Positions 1-13,007 are shown, counted from the stretch's first letter. The stretch: DNA of 64,000 nt from Agrypnia vestita (GCA_016648135.1 JADDOH010011093.1:39110-103109), one strand, 5' to 3'. Notes: generated from the sequence alone by a model not told the origin. A program made the numbers and translations.

Positions 1-700
1 ATATTTAGGTAGGTACGTTTATATTCAAAACGAGTAAAAGAGGGCTTTTCATATTCGCAAATTTCTGGAGAAAATAAGCATGCGGATAAGTAAGCAGACA
101 AAAGAAGTTAATATAATTGAATGCACCAGGAAAATAAAATAGCAATGGGCAGACAACATCTAGTGGTACCCGAGGGAAATATATATGCGTAAAAGCACAA
201 ATAAAGTTTATTTTTATTCGGCATTGTGTGAAATACTGGTCATTTAGATTGATAATATAGATTATCAATCTAAATGAATGAACTTATTCTATAATAATAA
301 TACTGTAGTAGTGTTAATGTAAAAAATAAATTGTAAACCGTTTAGATTGATTTCACAATATTTTTTGTTGTGATTAATTGATGTATAATTAATAAGTAAT
401 CAATCTAAAGATAAAATGCAAACCGTCCTTTTTGACATGGGTTATATATAGCTAGTTTTATCATGCGGACCTAAAATCTTCTAACATTATATTTCTCCTT
501 TCCATCCCATCTAGAAATATTTAATTACTAACTCTTAATTTTCTCAGAATTTATTTTATGCATATGTATCATTGTTACTACTTTCACGTAATTATCTGTT
601 TCATTTTCTTTATTATTTGTTTAAGCTGTTTGATTTCTCGGAAAAGATAAAATAAAATAAAGTACTATACGTGCAGTAAAGACACGTTTTATAAACATTT
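1..700. repeat. AT-rich sequence with hairpins sharing one motif
   Basis: No gene is seen. At 242-275 there is an almost perfect palindrome built on TTTAGATTGATAAT and its complement. At 335-427 the same motif occurs as two inverted arms (TTTAGATTGATT ... AATCAATCTAAA), both bounded by AAACCGT-type words. This looks like a short foldback MITE and a solo core of the same family. Confidence 0.4.
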
Positions 701-739
701 TATATAATATTACAACAAGATATTATAATAATTATTAAA

Positions 740-1045
740 ATGACGTTTTTAGGGGCACCACCGAGACTTTTGAATGCCCAGCAAACAGACCCCCCAGTCC
801 TTGTATACAAAGTGTTTGCATCCCTTAATTTTCCAACCGAACAAATCGCAACTCAAACGTCTTCACAAAGAACCACTGTTAACACAGATAGGCTAAACAA
901 CCTGAAGACGGCTCGGGTTTCCCCTCCTTCCGGGGTATGTGTGCTCCCCTCGGGGGGGTGGGGTGTACATACTACCCCGGGGTGGAATTTGTCGCTTCCG
1001 TGGACAGAAGAAAGACCAATTTGGAATTATCTTGTTAACAGTTGA
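740..1045. other. Isolated GC-rich island with inverted repeat, unidentified
   Basis: This stands out in base composition from the AT-rich flanks. At 930-983 CCGGGGTATGT is answered by ACATACTACCCCGG across a G/C-rich loop, giving a stable hairpin. A 101-codon ORF on the plus strand runs through it, but it has no recognisable domain and its Pro/Thr/Ser content tracks base composition. It may be a transposon fragment. Confidence 0.25.
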
Positions 1046-1231
1046 AGAACGCTTTGCTCAGCGAAGTTTCCAGTGTGTCAGTAAGATGATGGCCTCCGGA
1101 TAGACTCCCACAAAGGGTGGGCATTAAATCAAGTTAATTAACAATTAAAAATAATCGCGAATAGGGGCACCTGGTTATTTATAACTGTTTCGGTAAAATT
1201 AAATGGGCAAGAATAATATAACAAAAGAAAA

Positions 1232-1251
1232 ATCACGCGTGCACGCGTGAT
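1232..1251. repeat. Perfect 20-bp palindrome
   Basis: ATCACGCGTGCACGCGTGAT is identical to its own reverse complement and is much richer in CpG than its surroundings. It lies in repeat family Y. Function unknown. Confidence 0.7.
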
Positions 1252-1265
1252 AGATATTATAATTA

Positions 1266-1900
1266 TTCTAAAAACAAAAACTTTCTTAAAAAAACATCGA
1301 CACATTCGTGAATACGCATGTAAACAGATTCTGACAGCTGACAAGAATTCAATATGGCATCGTTATTGAGACATGGTGGCTGTTCGCATCAAAATAGGCA
1401 TAGATATATACGTATAGGTGACATTTCATGATGTTGTATAAAAAATCCCTAAAACAACTGAGCTCTTAAAGAAGTCTTGAAATAAATGCATATTGAAGTA
1501 ACAATAAAAAAAATGGAGGAGCATATACTCATATATACGCACGGTAGAACTCTGGCGAGTTTGTGATAGTTGGTATTTACGTATTGGTTAAAAATGTATA
1601 TTAATTGAATGATTCTGTCTGGGAGGTGATAAATATAATTGATAACAATTTAATGTAGTTAAATTATGAATACTTATTTTTGAAATGGCACAAATGCAAC
1701 TGTTGGTTTGTGATAGCATTTTAATAAGAGATCAATTTCTTTGAATCGACGTTTCACGACGATTTTCAGCCTAAAACGGTTCCGTATTCAAAATTTTACT
1801 ACCCTAAAGTCACTGGACACGAATTTAATCAGAGCATCGTTCTTCAATTCGCGCTAATTGCCACTAGAATATTTCACACGGGCCGCATTAATTCATGTGG
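1266..1900 (-). repeat. Interspersed repeat family Y, copy 1
   Basis: Read on the minus strand, this matches 56340-56880 on the plus strand over several blocks. One block runs from ATTGAATTCTTGTCAG through the AAGAAAGTTTTT stretch. Another contains TTTTGAATACGGA followed by TTTTAGGC and GAAAATCG. No coding sequence was recognised. Class unknown. Confidence 0.55.
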
Positions 1901-2261
1901 TGGCACCTATTTCCAAATAATGCGCAGTAACCATTGCTTTAGACTCTCGTGACAATATGCCGTGACATCCTGAAAGTTTTTTGGTTACCCCCGTACCGGA
2001 ATCGTAACCCAGTAGTAACCAACTATTTTTTCTATAGTTAATTTTTTTCTGCATTTTTTGTTTCTGATCCATGACCCGACAAAAGGTCCAAGATCAAGAG
2101 GTTCAATTTTTGATTGAGCCAAATGTCCATGGATATTTTGTGTGCATAAAATCACGATCAATGTAACCATGATTGCAGAAATAATTGATTACTTTAAATA
2201 GAAAATAACTGTGTTCTAAAATCGCTACATCCCAAAAAAATGTGTTTTTATAAAAAAAAAC

Positions 2262-2645
2262 TAGCTGTGCCCGCGGCTTCGCACGCGTAGATTTTTAGTA
2301 ATTTGTGTATTAACCTTATCATACAGATAAATGTCGTCTCGAATTTTTTTACAGAACTTTTTAGTTCTACAACTTCTCTATAGAAAGTATTTAAATGTGT
2401 ATTGCCGTTTAAGGCAGCGTTCATAAAAACGCATCGCTCGACCATTTTTTCATCGAATTTAGTTGTAAAATTGGTCACTACGAAATGCCCATTTATTGTA
2501 ACGAGATAATATACCAATAACCCATGTCCACCCTAAAAGTCAATTCTAACTATCGGTGAATGAATTTTTAAAATCGGATGAGTAGTTTCGGAGATTACCT
2601 CCTACATCCAAACTTACAAACTTTACCTCTTTATATATTAGTATA
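2262..2645 (+). repeat. Widespread insect SINE/LINE-tail repeat (GCCCGCGGCTTCGC type)
   Basis: It starts with CTAGCTGTGCCCGCGGCTTC, a word common at the ends of arthropod retroposons. It ends with the usual tail in which a 'TCGGATGAGTAGTTTCGGAG' phrase leads into ACAAACTT...CTCTTTATATATTAGTATAGA. About 250 bp in the middle is diverged. Class assignment is from general knowledge. Confidence 0.6.
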
Positions 2646-2718
2646 GACATGGATAACATTTTAAATCTTACGAGATTATATTATCTGCGGATAGAGTCCA
2701 TTAAAAATTTGTTTCACG

Positions 2719-3073
2719 TTAAACAATATGAACAGAAGGTACTTTTGAGGATTGTAAAATATTCAAATGAAGCCAGGGAATGTTAATTTTCCTTGCGAGC
2801 CAGCGCTTCGCCACGAGAAAATTTATCCATAGATTTGGGGCGCACTTATCCCTGTATATCATCAGCTGGGGGTATCTTCCATTTCCCGGACATCTTGCAA
2901 TCCAATTATTGCACTCCGGAGCGTCTCGCGTCATGCGATCCCCAGTCTCCACAATCTCCCACAGCCTCCGCTTTGTCTGGCAACAGATGATGACAAAGGA
3001 AATTGCTTTTTTAAATACACACTTTGTTGTTTCGCGTATAAATGCATCGGAGCTGGGCGGCATGTTAACGTGA
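2719..3073. other. Unique GC-richer stretch, unidentified
   Basis: Open frames of 114 codons (minus) and 97 codons (plus) overlap completely, so at most one could be real. Neither shows a recognised domain, splice pattern or conserved motif. No terminal repeats were seen. Confidence 0.2.
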
Positions 3074-3359
3074 CGTCAAAGTCAAAGAATATTTAACTTG
3101 CTTTAAATACAAGTTTCTCTGAATTGTTTTGTGTTAATGTTCTGAGAACACAATTACCTACTGTATTTGGTCCAGTTTTTTTTAAGTATATAGGTACTGG
3201 TCTATAAAAGGACTCAAAAATTTTAAAATAGTAGTTTCTCTAGTGTATATTTAAAATAATTCTGAAGAATATCATATATAGGATTGAAAAGAATATTTCT
3301 TTAGAAATATAGAAGCGTCATTACTAGCTGTGAAATTTATGTAAGTATACTTTTGAGTG

Positions 3360-3700
3360 TATAATTCTTTTCTGTTCACTAATATTATACTTTTTCTCTT
3401 GTTCAAATTTTTATTCTTTCTTGTTGTATTATTCTTAACATGTCTAATTTTTTCTGCTTACCAGTTAGGGATCTTTTTATTTTCTTTAAATTTTTTATTC
3501 TCTCTTGTTGTATTATTCTTAGCATGCCTCAATTTTTCCGCTAACTAATTAAGTCTCTTTTTCTTTTGTTTAAATTTTTTATTCGTTCTTTTTGTATTAT
3601 TTTTAACATTCCTAAGTGTTTCTGCTAATAATTAAATCTCCCTATCTCTTGTTTAAATTTATTTATTCTTTCTTGTTGTATTACTTTTAACATGCCAAAG
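3360..3700 (+). repeat. Minisatellite, about four diverged units of about 85 bp
   Basis: The phrase TTCTTGTTGTATTATTCTTA recurs with changes at about 3417, 3503, 3586 and 3670. Each copy is followed by AACATG/CC...TTTTTCTGCTAA and a T-rich segment ending in AAATTTTTTATTC. The units have diverged by substitutions and short indels. The 63-codon ORF here is a product of the T-rich repeat and not a gene. Confidence 0.75.
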
Positions 3701-5026
3701 TTTATTTCATAACATATTTATCATTATTAACATATTTCTAAAAGTGGAGACCTGTAATTGTCCATCTATATTATATTAATATATTCTATACTTCTTTGTT
3801 GTGCTGTTGGTCTTCCGTGAATATTAAATAAATAAATAATAAATAAAATACTGGTCATGGGAACACAGAAAAGTAAATCTATGTATTTTTTATTCTGTGC
3901 ATGGAAAGACTATAAAAGTCAGTTCATTCGAATATATACAAGAAACTGATTTAGAACATATATTATACAACTTTCAAAAAATTAATAATGTTTGTATATT
4001 CTTATGGTGGAATTGGTAAACGTTATACCTACACTCAGTATACCTATGCTGTATGCTGAAGGGATCATTGGCCTCGAAACATGTTGGTATTTTCAACAAA
4101 TTAGTGTGGAAAACAAACAATATTCTTATTAATTATATTATTTCACACTTTGCAGTATCAACTATTAATTATAACTATATGTTATGTAAAAAATTAATAA
4201 TACCTAGCTAAAATAATATATTTATATCCGTCATGCTAAGGTTGGTTATATGCAATTATTTTTTTACGCGGCCATATGGATATTTATATTTAATTTTATT
4301 TTTTGCGACAGTATGAATATCATAATATAACCCAACCATCGCGTCCAAGAACGGGTTAAACAAATCATCTAGATGTAATAAAAGTGTCTAAATTCACTAA
4401 AATAAATTATAAATGCCTCACAGGGACGAAGCTATTTAAATGAGAAACGTGTATGGAAGTCTTTGTATGAGCTGGATTAAGTAATCACTTTACACAATGC
4501 AACGTTCACCAATTCCATCGTAAAAACGTCCGCAAATTATCAAATTTTTGAAAGATCTATCTATATATGTTCTAAATCTAAGGTTGTAAGCCCTAGGCCA
4601 TCGTATACGTTCCCTTATAAATAGCTTCATCTCTGTAAGACTTCTATAATTTATCTCAATTAATTAATCATCCCTCTGGGGACAGATCCAGTAACTATGT
4701 TATCAGAACATACCTACATATAAAAATATTGTGCCTAAATTCATCAAAACAAATACATTTGCAATTCAATTTTAATTAATTTAATAAGTTAACCAATGAA
4801 ACTGTAAATTTCAGCCATTTTAAATATCAAATAATAAATTGGCTAAAAAATCAGAGAGAAATATGCTGAGGATGTGATCCACCCATGATCCAATATTTTA
4901 TATAGGTATTTTTTCTTTTTAGTATAGCATACCTATACCTAACTTGATTCAAGCAAGAATAAGAAAACAGGTATCATCTAGTGGGGCATTACAAGCTAAG
5001 TATAAAAAGTGCATTTGTGATAATAT
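3701..5026. other. Non-coding AT-rich spacer
   Basis: No convincing ORF, splice structure, terminal repeat or RNA gene was found in this stretch. Confidence 0.5.
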
Positions 5027-5027
5027 A

Positions 5028-5525
5028 CAGGGTTATTTGGAAAACATTAATAACCTCACAGGGCTATATTCCTGCCTTGATCGAAAATGTTGAAGCTATT
5101 ATGACCTAATATCAATAGTTAAGGAGATATGCGATATCAAAGTTTGCATTTTTTTGTCAATATTTCTGACTTATTTTTTGTAAAACGTTGGACTATCATT
5201 ATAGTAACTCATAACGATTACGAAAAATTCATTCGTATCAATACAAATTAAATAAAATTATAAAAACCCTGAAAAAGTTTTTATTTTTTTATTTGACTTG
5301 TATTAAAGGGAATGAATTTTTAATATTCGATATAAGTTACTGTAATGATAGTCCAACGTTTTACAAAAAAAAAAGTCAGAAATATTGAAAGAAAAATGCA
5401 AATTTTGATGTCGCATATCTCCTTAACTATTGATATTAAGGTCATAATAGCTTGAACATTTTCAACTCATAATGAAGACAGGAATATTGCCCTGCGAGGT
5501 TATTAATGTTTTACAAATAACCCTG
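5028..5525. mobile_element. Palindromic foldback MITE flanked by TA
   Basis: The ends are CAGGGTTATTTGGAAAACAT and its near-complement, and the inverted arms extend about 190 bp each (5028 to about 5217, and about 5333 to 5525). TA dinucleotides at 5026-5027 and 5526-5527 fit a Tc1/mariner-type target duplication. There is no transposase. A diverged half copy lies at 28805-28985. Confidence 0.85.
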
Positions 5526-5579
5526 TATAAGTAAATAAATAATAAATAAATTAAAACGTGTATAACCTTCCCCTGCGGT

Positions 5580-7300
5580 GTGACGGTGACGTTTTCTGGT
5601 CACCTTTGCACCTACGCATTTAGGTTTGTCCTTTCGCTTAATTTGTTTTCAATACAAACCTCGAGGTTTACCCTTTTCATGAGCCCTAATCACTCCCCCG
5701 CCATCTCTCGCCTTCTCCCTCGGCGGCTCGAGTGGAACAAACAGCCCCGGGGAAGACCCCGCGATCCGCATCCCTCACGAGAGGGGATGATCTTTTTTCT
5801 CGACTGAATGGAGAACTAATTGGAAGTGACCCAGTCAAGAATGTTATCTTTTTATTGGGGTTGTAAGGTCAGCTTGTGTCTACAAAATGAAGAAATTAAA
5901 CGTTCAATCGTAGACGCAAAAAAGGTTTCGATATTTTTTTATATTAATGTTAAGAAGAAACGTTGTATAAACCGCTATTTATTGAATTATAAAAATGTTT
6001 CGGGGCCAATGGTCCTTTGATCGGCATATAACGTATACTAAAAATTATAATTCAAAGTATAGGCATTAACAAAAACAAAAATAAATATATGCGAGTCGAA
6101 TTAAATAATTAAGAACTAATGTGAAAACAATTAAAAAAGGTAACTATTAAGCAAAAAGTATTTTGTTATATAAACTATTTAATATGCTACGATATAGGAA
6201 GATGGAGAGGAATGTTGGAAGAGGCCAAGGCCCACAATTAGCTGTGGAGCCATTCATGATGATCATTTTATTTTATTTATTTATTTATTTACGAGAAAAG
6301 TAAAAGTACAGTGAATGGTACCCACCGCTTACCCAGGACCATTCTAAGATCAAAAGTTTCCATATCGGTCCTACTCAATCGTCTCCAGGTTGACATTTTT
6401 TTTCAACTAACAAGCAGGACCGTGCTGTTCCGCACCGGTCGTATAAACCGTTGCGAAGTGGCACGGCCGCTCGAACAAAACAATTCACTGTCCCCGCCTC
6501 AAGATATGTCTTTATTAAAAAAAAAACTAAATACATAATTATAATGCAAGGAAAATAACATAAAAAGTAAAAGGATCCCAAAATAACAAAATAATAGAAG
6601 TAAGTAGAAGTAAGAAACTAAAAGTACAAATAAAATAAGATTACACGTGAATATTAAATAGTAGGTATACAAAAGCCTATAACCTATATAATATAAAAGG
6701 TATAACCGCCTAAATGACTAGAAATAGGTCCCGCTATTCGGAACATCCCTAGTAGTTAGCAGCAACCGAGTAGGTACCCACCGCTAAATTAAATCGCAAA
6801 CTAACTCTGGCAATCGTCGAGACGTAGGTACCTCGCTGTCTAGCGGTTTAAACAATGTTAATAAGAATCATCCGCCGCAATATGGCCGCAAGGAACGGCG
6901 CAACGCGCCCCGTCTTTCCCAATACCTTACAATATATTTGAATGGAATGTCAATTATAACGGTACGCCCTGCCGAATAGTAACACGTCCGTAAATAATGA
7001 CTTCAATGGCGGAGGGGGCAGGAATGTGTGCCTTTTCCCTCCGTTTTCCTCCCGCCATATTGTTGTGGCGGAAACAAGTCGCGCGGGAAACCTCTCACAG
7101 AACACTTTTTAATTTTCCTTTAATTGGAAACGGGAAAAACGCGGGAGACGTTTTTCCGAGCCATCGGGCGCACCAGGGTTGCCACCCGCTCCGTAGAAAA
7201 CAAAAATAAATTATAGGTACGCTTAAATAAAGATGGATATTGGATACCTAATATTAATACCTATAGGTACCCCGGTAGGTAGGTACTGTAAGAGTGCGTT
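5580..7300. other. Intergenic DNA with two GC-richer patches
   Basis: The patches at about 5580-5810 and 6960-7210 contain short ORFs (70-75 codons) without recognisable motifs. The remainder is AT-rich. No promoter, RNA gene or repeat family could be assigned. Confidence 0.3.
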
Positions 7301-7730
7301 GCACTATGTAATAGTGGTGGATGCACGTTACATTAGGATCCGAAACGTATACATAAATTTTTCATACTCTATGATCTCTTATCTATGGTATTAGTAACTA
7401 TCAAATTTCGATTATTAAATTACGAGAAATAAGGGGTTACACCATCCCGGGAACTTGAATTTATGTAGAGATTTGGTGATTTATTATGAGGTGATTAATT
7501 ATTCCAATTTTTATTGGCATTTAATAAAGTTTAATTTAAACTATCGTGGTGGTCTAGAGCCGTTACGACTCTAGCCGCATGCACAGAGCCGGCACCCAAC
7601 AATCAGGGGCTCGATGCGGCTAAACGGATCCCACCCGCCATTACGTAAATTCAAATGACCAACCGCCCTAGCCTCGCAAGCAATGTTTTCTGTACTCAAC
7701 ACCAATAAGAAAATAAATTACACATAAAAC

Positions 7731-7957
7731 TGTGGTGTTTTGAGGCTGGCCACCCTGACCCAGGAGGGGAAGAGGGGTCGGTGTATAAAGATAAGAGCGC
7801 ATGGGCGCGCTCTCTTCTTCCTGACCACTACAGTACCAAGGTCACGGTAGCTAGATCGGTCCGCAACACGTATTGTGCAATAAATCAAGAACGGTATTTC
7901 TACCGCCTGTTCTTTTATTAAAACAACCCCGTATTCCCAAAGTGGGAATACACTACA
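7731..7957 (+). mobile_element. Solo LTR of an LTR retrotransposon
   Basis: The 227-bp unit starts TGTGGTG and ends CACTACA, a short inverted repeat of TG...CA type. It is flanked on both sides by AAAAC (7726-7730 and 7958-7962), a 5-bp target duplication. Inside are a TATA-like TATAAAG near 7783 and an AATAAA near 7880. No internal retrotransposon sequence is next to it, so it is a solo LTR left by recombination. Gypsy or BEL cannot be decided from an LTR alone. Confidence 0.85.
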
Positions 7958-8039
7958 AAAACAAAATAGGAAAACCATAAGAAAATATATAAAAATCAAT
8001 ACAAAAGCCACAAGGGAGTGAAATATGTACATGGTTTTC

Positions 8040-10900
8040 CTTTCTTTTGTTACTTTATAATTTACATGTTTATTTTCACATTTTTTATGTATTTTTATTA
8101 TAATATGTATTTATATTCGGGTGCTACAAAAATGTATGGAATTTTTAAATTGAGGTGAGGCACCCTTTTATTTATATAAAAACGTAGTATTTTTTCAGAT
8201 TTTTACATAAGATTTAGAGGTCGCAACTAGCTGTTAAAGTGTATGTAGGCTTTAACTAAAATATATGCATAAGTTGGTGACTATACCTACTGTAAAAAAT
8301 TATTTTAAGTACATTTTTACAAAAATTTAGTCAAACTTTAGATTATAAAAAATTAAATAATTACATGAAACATTTAAAAAAAATGCAATTAAAAGGAATA
8401 ATACTTAATTATTCAAAATTATTTCAACGTGAGCTTTTTTGAGTCAGGAAATTTCCGTTAATCAATAATATTTTTTCTGCTCATTATCGCTGGATTGTCT
8501 TCATGCCACCTATGACTATTCCATGAGCATTGCTCCTCTCTACTACCTATATCGTTTACAACTTTCTTAGAATGTACAAAAGTCTTAGCTTTATTGTATT
8601 TATTATCATATTTCCATGTCCCAATATCTTTCGTCAAAAAATCACACGAAACGACGATTGTGTTGAAAAATTCAATGTATTTTGTTGTAACAAAATTTTC
8701 AAGTTTTTTTGACTAATTATATGATCTTTCTGATTGAAGTCTCGGATCCCATTCCGAGGTCCATCATCAGGCAGTAAAAACTCTAACCAAAAGATTCTGA
8801 ATGGCCGTATAAACCCAAGAACATTATTTTATTTCAACAGTACCTAGCTACCTATAGGTAGATAATACCTATGCATATAGGTGAAAACTAAATCATTATA
8901 TGGATTGTGCTCATACTCAACTCAAACTGATTTTTAAAGGTGTGTTACCTAAACTAATATTATCTTGGTGGTAGCAACACCTCTGTATAGGTGGTGTAGC
9001 CTCATACTTACATGCTTTGGATTCTCCACATCCCTTGTGTTTGAGAATAAAAAAAAACGAGCGAGCCTTACAGTACCTAGTCGCATATGATATGTAACAT
9101 TTGACATCTCACAATTAAAATTATCAGTTGAGCAGCAACAGAAATCAAAATCAAAATTTAAAAAAGCTAATACCTAGGTATACCTACCTATATTTATTAT
9201 TTAGTAAATACAAGTAAAGAATATGTAAGTATGTGGATTTATTTAATATCGAATTTTGCCGCACTAGGTATGTAGGTACCATCTACATACGCATTTTGTT
9301 TAGAAGTGTGTTTGGTCAATTACTTATATGTTTTTATTTATTTTCATAGATGGCAGTAGTGTGCCGCCCTACATATTTTGTTTATTTTATTTTATTTAAC
9401 ATAACATTACATTAAATTACATTACAAATATAATTATACAATAATAATAATTTATCATACAATCATATAATAAAATATGTAACTACCCAACTAGGCTGGC
9501 CTGTTTTAGGGCAAGTTATATATTTCATTTTACACACAATATTCGACTATAGGTACTTATTAGTATATATAATTAATTAATGATTTAGAGTTCAAGTAAA
9601 TTAGTAAGTACATTATAAAAATTTAAACTAGATTAATACAATACAAATATTTTAATTAAATTAATACAATAAAAAGATAAATAAGATAAATACATTATAT
9701 AAATTAATACATTAATCTAGCAGTAGTTTTCCAAATAAGATAAAAAAATTATAAATATTTAAAACGAAGAAGAAGAGAAAAAAAATATAATGATAATACC
9801 TACCTACTCATTTTACTAAAGAGTTTTATTTTATAATTTCCATTAATTTCTTTTCAGTGTTTTCTCTACCCGTATTGAAAAAAATATTAAATAGGTTTAC
9901 TCTGAATTTTTTGGTATTACTGCTGGTTTGAATATTTTTACTAATTAGGTTAGGTATATAAATATTCTGTATGAAAACTTTGAATAAATATTTCAAAAAA
10001 ATCACGTACATTACCTACATAAAATTGAGAATGTAAATCATGAAGGGTTGTTGTTTAAATAAATGTAAAAAAATCTATTATTTATTGGATAGTTTCGAAG
10101 ATATAAGCCAAAATATATCAAAGTTACAACATCCACACGCTTGACACCAGTCGCGTAACATATATAAAAATCAGAAGCGTTGGTTGTTGGAAGTGTGCGT
10201 CTTCGCTGTGATGGCACTTGCTGAACATTGATTTGTTTATAAACGATGATTTTGGTTTATAAACGATTGAATCGGTAAACACACAGATACCTACCAGCAA
10301 CAGTGGCTTCTATCACTCGTTCCATATCCACAAAGTTTGAAAATATTCGAGTTTCCGTGCATGTGCCTACAATTCCGCTCCTCAAGGTCTTCGAATGCTG
10401 TAGGTAGGTACACGCATTCGTTAACAGCATCGAACGTACAAAATATGACTTTAATGCTTAGGTATAGTGTAGGTAGTACCTACTATCTGTAACCCGTCAA
10501 AAATGAGGGTACTTCAACATGTCGGTCCCTAAGGAATAAGTATTTCTTTACTTACTAGTAGGTACTAATTTATATTTTAGAAAAGAAAAAATAATAATTC
10601 AAAGAACAAAAAAATGATATCATTATTAAATTAGGTACCTGCCTGAAAATTATCGGGAAATAAATAAAAATACCTACTCGTTTAATTCATACTAAGCTTT
10701 AAAAATCTGCACACTCTGCCCTCTGTTGTCGAGTAGCAAATTAAAAGTCACTGAAAGCGGTTTAAATATTGCCTAGTACTCAGTAGGAAAATGATTTATC
10801 TTATCTCACGCCCTCACTACTTGTGGCAGGCTTTAGACAGACGACAAACATGTTTTTAAATTCAATAATAATAGCTTTGCTTATTGTTTTGTTCCTTTTA
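8040..10900. other. AT-rich intergenic DNA with repeat scraps
   Basis: At 8745-8815 the words CGGATCCCATT, GGTCCATCATCAGG and AGATTCTGAATGGCCGT match modules of the palindromic insertion at 12075-12228. The stretch 9375-9480 is an ACATTAC-rich simple sequence, possibly a retroposon tail. No gene was seen. Confidence 0.4.
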
Positions 10901-11220
10901 ACTCCCTTTATAGTAACTCGTGGCGTCTGCTTGCTTGCCGTCAACAAAAACTTTGGATCGATTTTTGACCCTTTTCCCGTGATCCAATCGAACTGAAACT
11001 TGGCAAGTAGACTCGTGGCGACGATCAAGAAGATCTATCAAATATTCGTTAAAAAAAATTAATAATTATAGTATAATTTCGGATATTTAGAAATTTTATT
11101 GGTTTTTTCAAATTGTAATCATTAGAAAAGTTTGATTACGGCGGCCCGATAACGTCGCGGAATATTTTCTAAATTTGAATTACTCCGTCGGTATGCATAA
11201 TAGGTACTTCACTTAACTTT
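10901..11220 (+). repeat. Interspersed repeat family X, copy 1 (5' half)
   Basis: It begins ACTCCCTTTATAGTAACTCG and shares CTTTGGATCGATTTTTGACC and CGGCGGCCCGATAACGTC with 19383-19700. The right end is missing. The 75-codon minus-strand ORF across it is a by-product of the repeat. Confidence 0.75.
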
Positions 11221-11869
11221 CAATTCAATTTAATATTTGGACACTTTGTAGATGGATGTAGAGATGAGTAAATTAGTAGATGTGTGTGAAATAAAGTTAT
11301 TTCTAATTTATATTTTAAAACAATATTTTAAAACTTATATTTTAAAACAATATTGCTACTTATTTTAATATTCATCTCCTCAAAATTGATGAAGTACACA
11401 ATTTTATACCTTTATTCCCCCTTATTCTAAGGCCATCAAAGTTATATTAGTGACAATAATGTAATTCACTGAAAAATTAAATGAACAAAATGTAAAAGTA
11501 CATACATATGTACCTCTGTACGCTTAAATAAGCGAATAAATAATAAATAACACACAATAGACAGGACGCACGCATAATTTTTGCAAAAGTTATATATTAA
11601 AGACATGATTGTTAAGATAACGTACCTAAACCAATGAGAATAGACTCGTATGGCTGCAAAATAGCTTCCAATGTCCTTTTAAAAAATAATATTTTGCTAC
11701 GTTTGTGGATCAATTTTTTAAAAATGATCCCCACATTGAAGTCATCACTAATTTTGCTGAGGATGAAATTTGGCCTTTCTTCTTTTTCTCCCTGTACTTC
11801 CATCTTTTTAGTTTTATCTTCATAATAAAATGTTACAATGTTTAAACGTTAAAATGTTCATAATAAAAC

Positions 11870-12376
11870 GTCACTAAGACGCTTGTGTGGAAAATCTTTA
11901 AAAAGTGAGGAATGAACAAACTAGAAGTGAATGCAATGCTAGCTGTAATGTGGTAGATAGAATAAAGAAAGGAGTGCTGAGATGGTTTGGTCACGTGGAA
12001 CTTATGAGCAAGGAAAGGATTGTTAAAAAAGTATATGAGGCGAGTATTGAAGGCAACAGGAATAGAGGGCATTCTTAGGTTTTCACGGCCACTCAGAATC
12101 TTCAAGTTTGTGTTTACTGGGGTATTATGCCGTGTTGTTACGACCTTTCGGATCCCATTGCAGGGTCCATCATCAGGGCCGATGTGGACCCATCAGCCCT
12201 GATGATGGACCCTGCAATGGGATCTGGACCAAAAGACCTGGAACGATCAGATACTAAAAGTATTTGAGGATGGCCCTGTTAAAGCCTCAACAACCGTAGA
12301 ACTTGTATGAGAAGATGTATGAATGTAGCTGAAATAAAAGTGGTGTGCCAAGATAGAAGAACATGGCTTAAGGTTG
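11870..12376 (+). mobile_element. 3' fragment of the RTE-like LINE at 51049-53404, interrupted
   Basis: It matches the last part of the 51-53 kb LINE, from GTCACTAAGACGCTTGTGTG to the GTGGTGTGCCAAGATAGAAG region, which encodes the basic GRPRKTW-type C-terminus there. The reading frame is broken. The match stops at about 12072 after AATAGAGGGC and resumes at about 12228 with AAAGACCTGG, with a palindromic insertion between. Confidence 0.85.
12075..12228. mobile_element. Palindromic insertion inside a LINE fragment
   Basis: The sequence GATCCCATTGCAGGGTCCAT and the following CATCAGGG are repeated in inverse about 18 bp later, forming a strong hairpin. An outer module TTTTCACGGCCACTCAGAAT is shared, inverted, with about 8793-8812. 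The insertion is absent from the LINE copy at 53190, which gives an empty reference. Class unknown. Confidence 0.65.
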
Positions 12377-12719
12377 TGACAGTACAATTTTGTTTTATAT
12401 AAAAATGCACTTATCTGCAATGATAGAGATATTTTTACTACTTGTAAATCCATCGTTAGAACTGTGCATTTGCTGTGTATTGCCTACAATTTGTCCAGGT
12501 CTAATTCTCATTTTGCCTCATTTTTATAAAAAAAATTTAAAAAGGCGTCAGTTAAATTTCCTGCTTCTTGTTGAACACATACATCGCATTTTCTTTAAGT
12601 GTACACAAACTCAGGAAGATTTTTTTAAATGCAGCGATAAAGGCTGCGATAAACGTCTGCTCTCTGCGCTGACAAATTATCACAAAATAAAGAGTATCTA
12701 CAGCTGTTTAGATGATATT

Positions 12720-13007
12720 CGGCTGTATTCTGAAATAAGCAATATTGTTATTTCTGTATCTTGAGTTATTGTGTAAATTGTAATGCTGCCAATTTTGATG
12801 TTTTAAGTTTGAAATAAATCAATTCAACAAATTAGAAAGCCCATTATTCATAATTGTGAATAACTTAACGTTAGTTTACACTTTAGAGCTTTCTGATTGA
12901 TTGAATTTATAAATTTCAAATCTGTCAAAATGTCAAAATTGACAGCATTACAATGTTTTACAATAAATGTCAAGATAGCAATATTGCTTATTTCAGAATA
13001 CGACCAA
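12720..13007. mobile_element. Foldback MITE
   Basis: The ends are GTATTCTGAAATAAGCAATA and its exact complement, and the arms continue inward (GTAATGCTGCCAATTTTGAT against its inverse). There is a second small hairpin near the centre. The apparent 124-codon ORF at 12390-12764 runs into the left arm and shows no domain, so I do not call it a gene. Confidence 0.75.

Noticed and set aside
12390..12764. 124-codon plus-strand ORF
   Set aside because: No domain or splice pattern. It begins in LINE tail sequence and ends in the arm of a foldback MITE, so it is made of repeat pieces.
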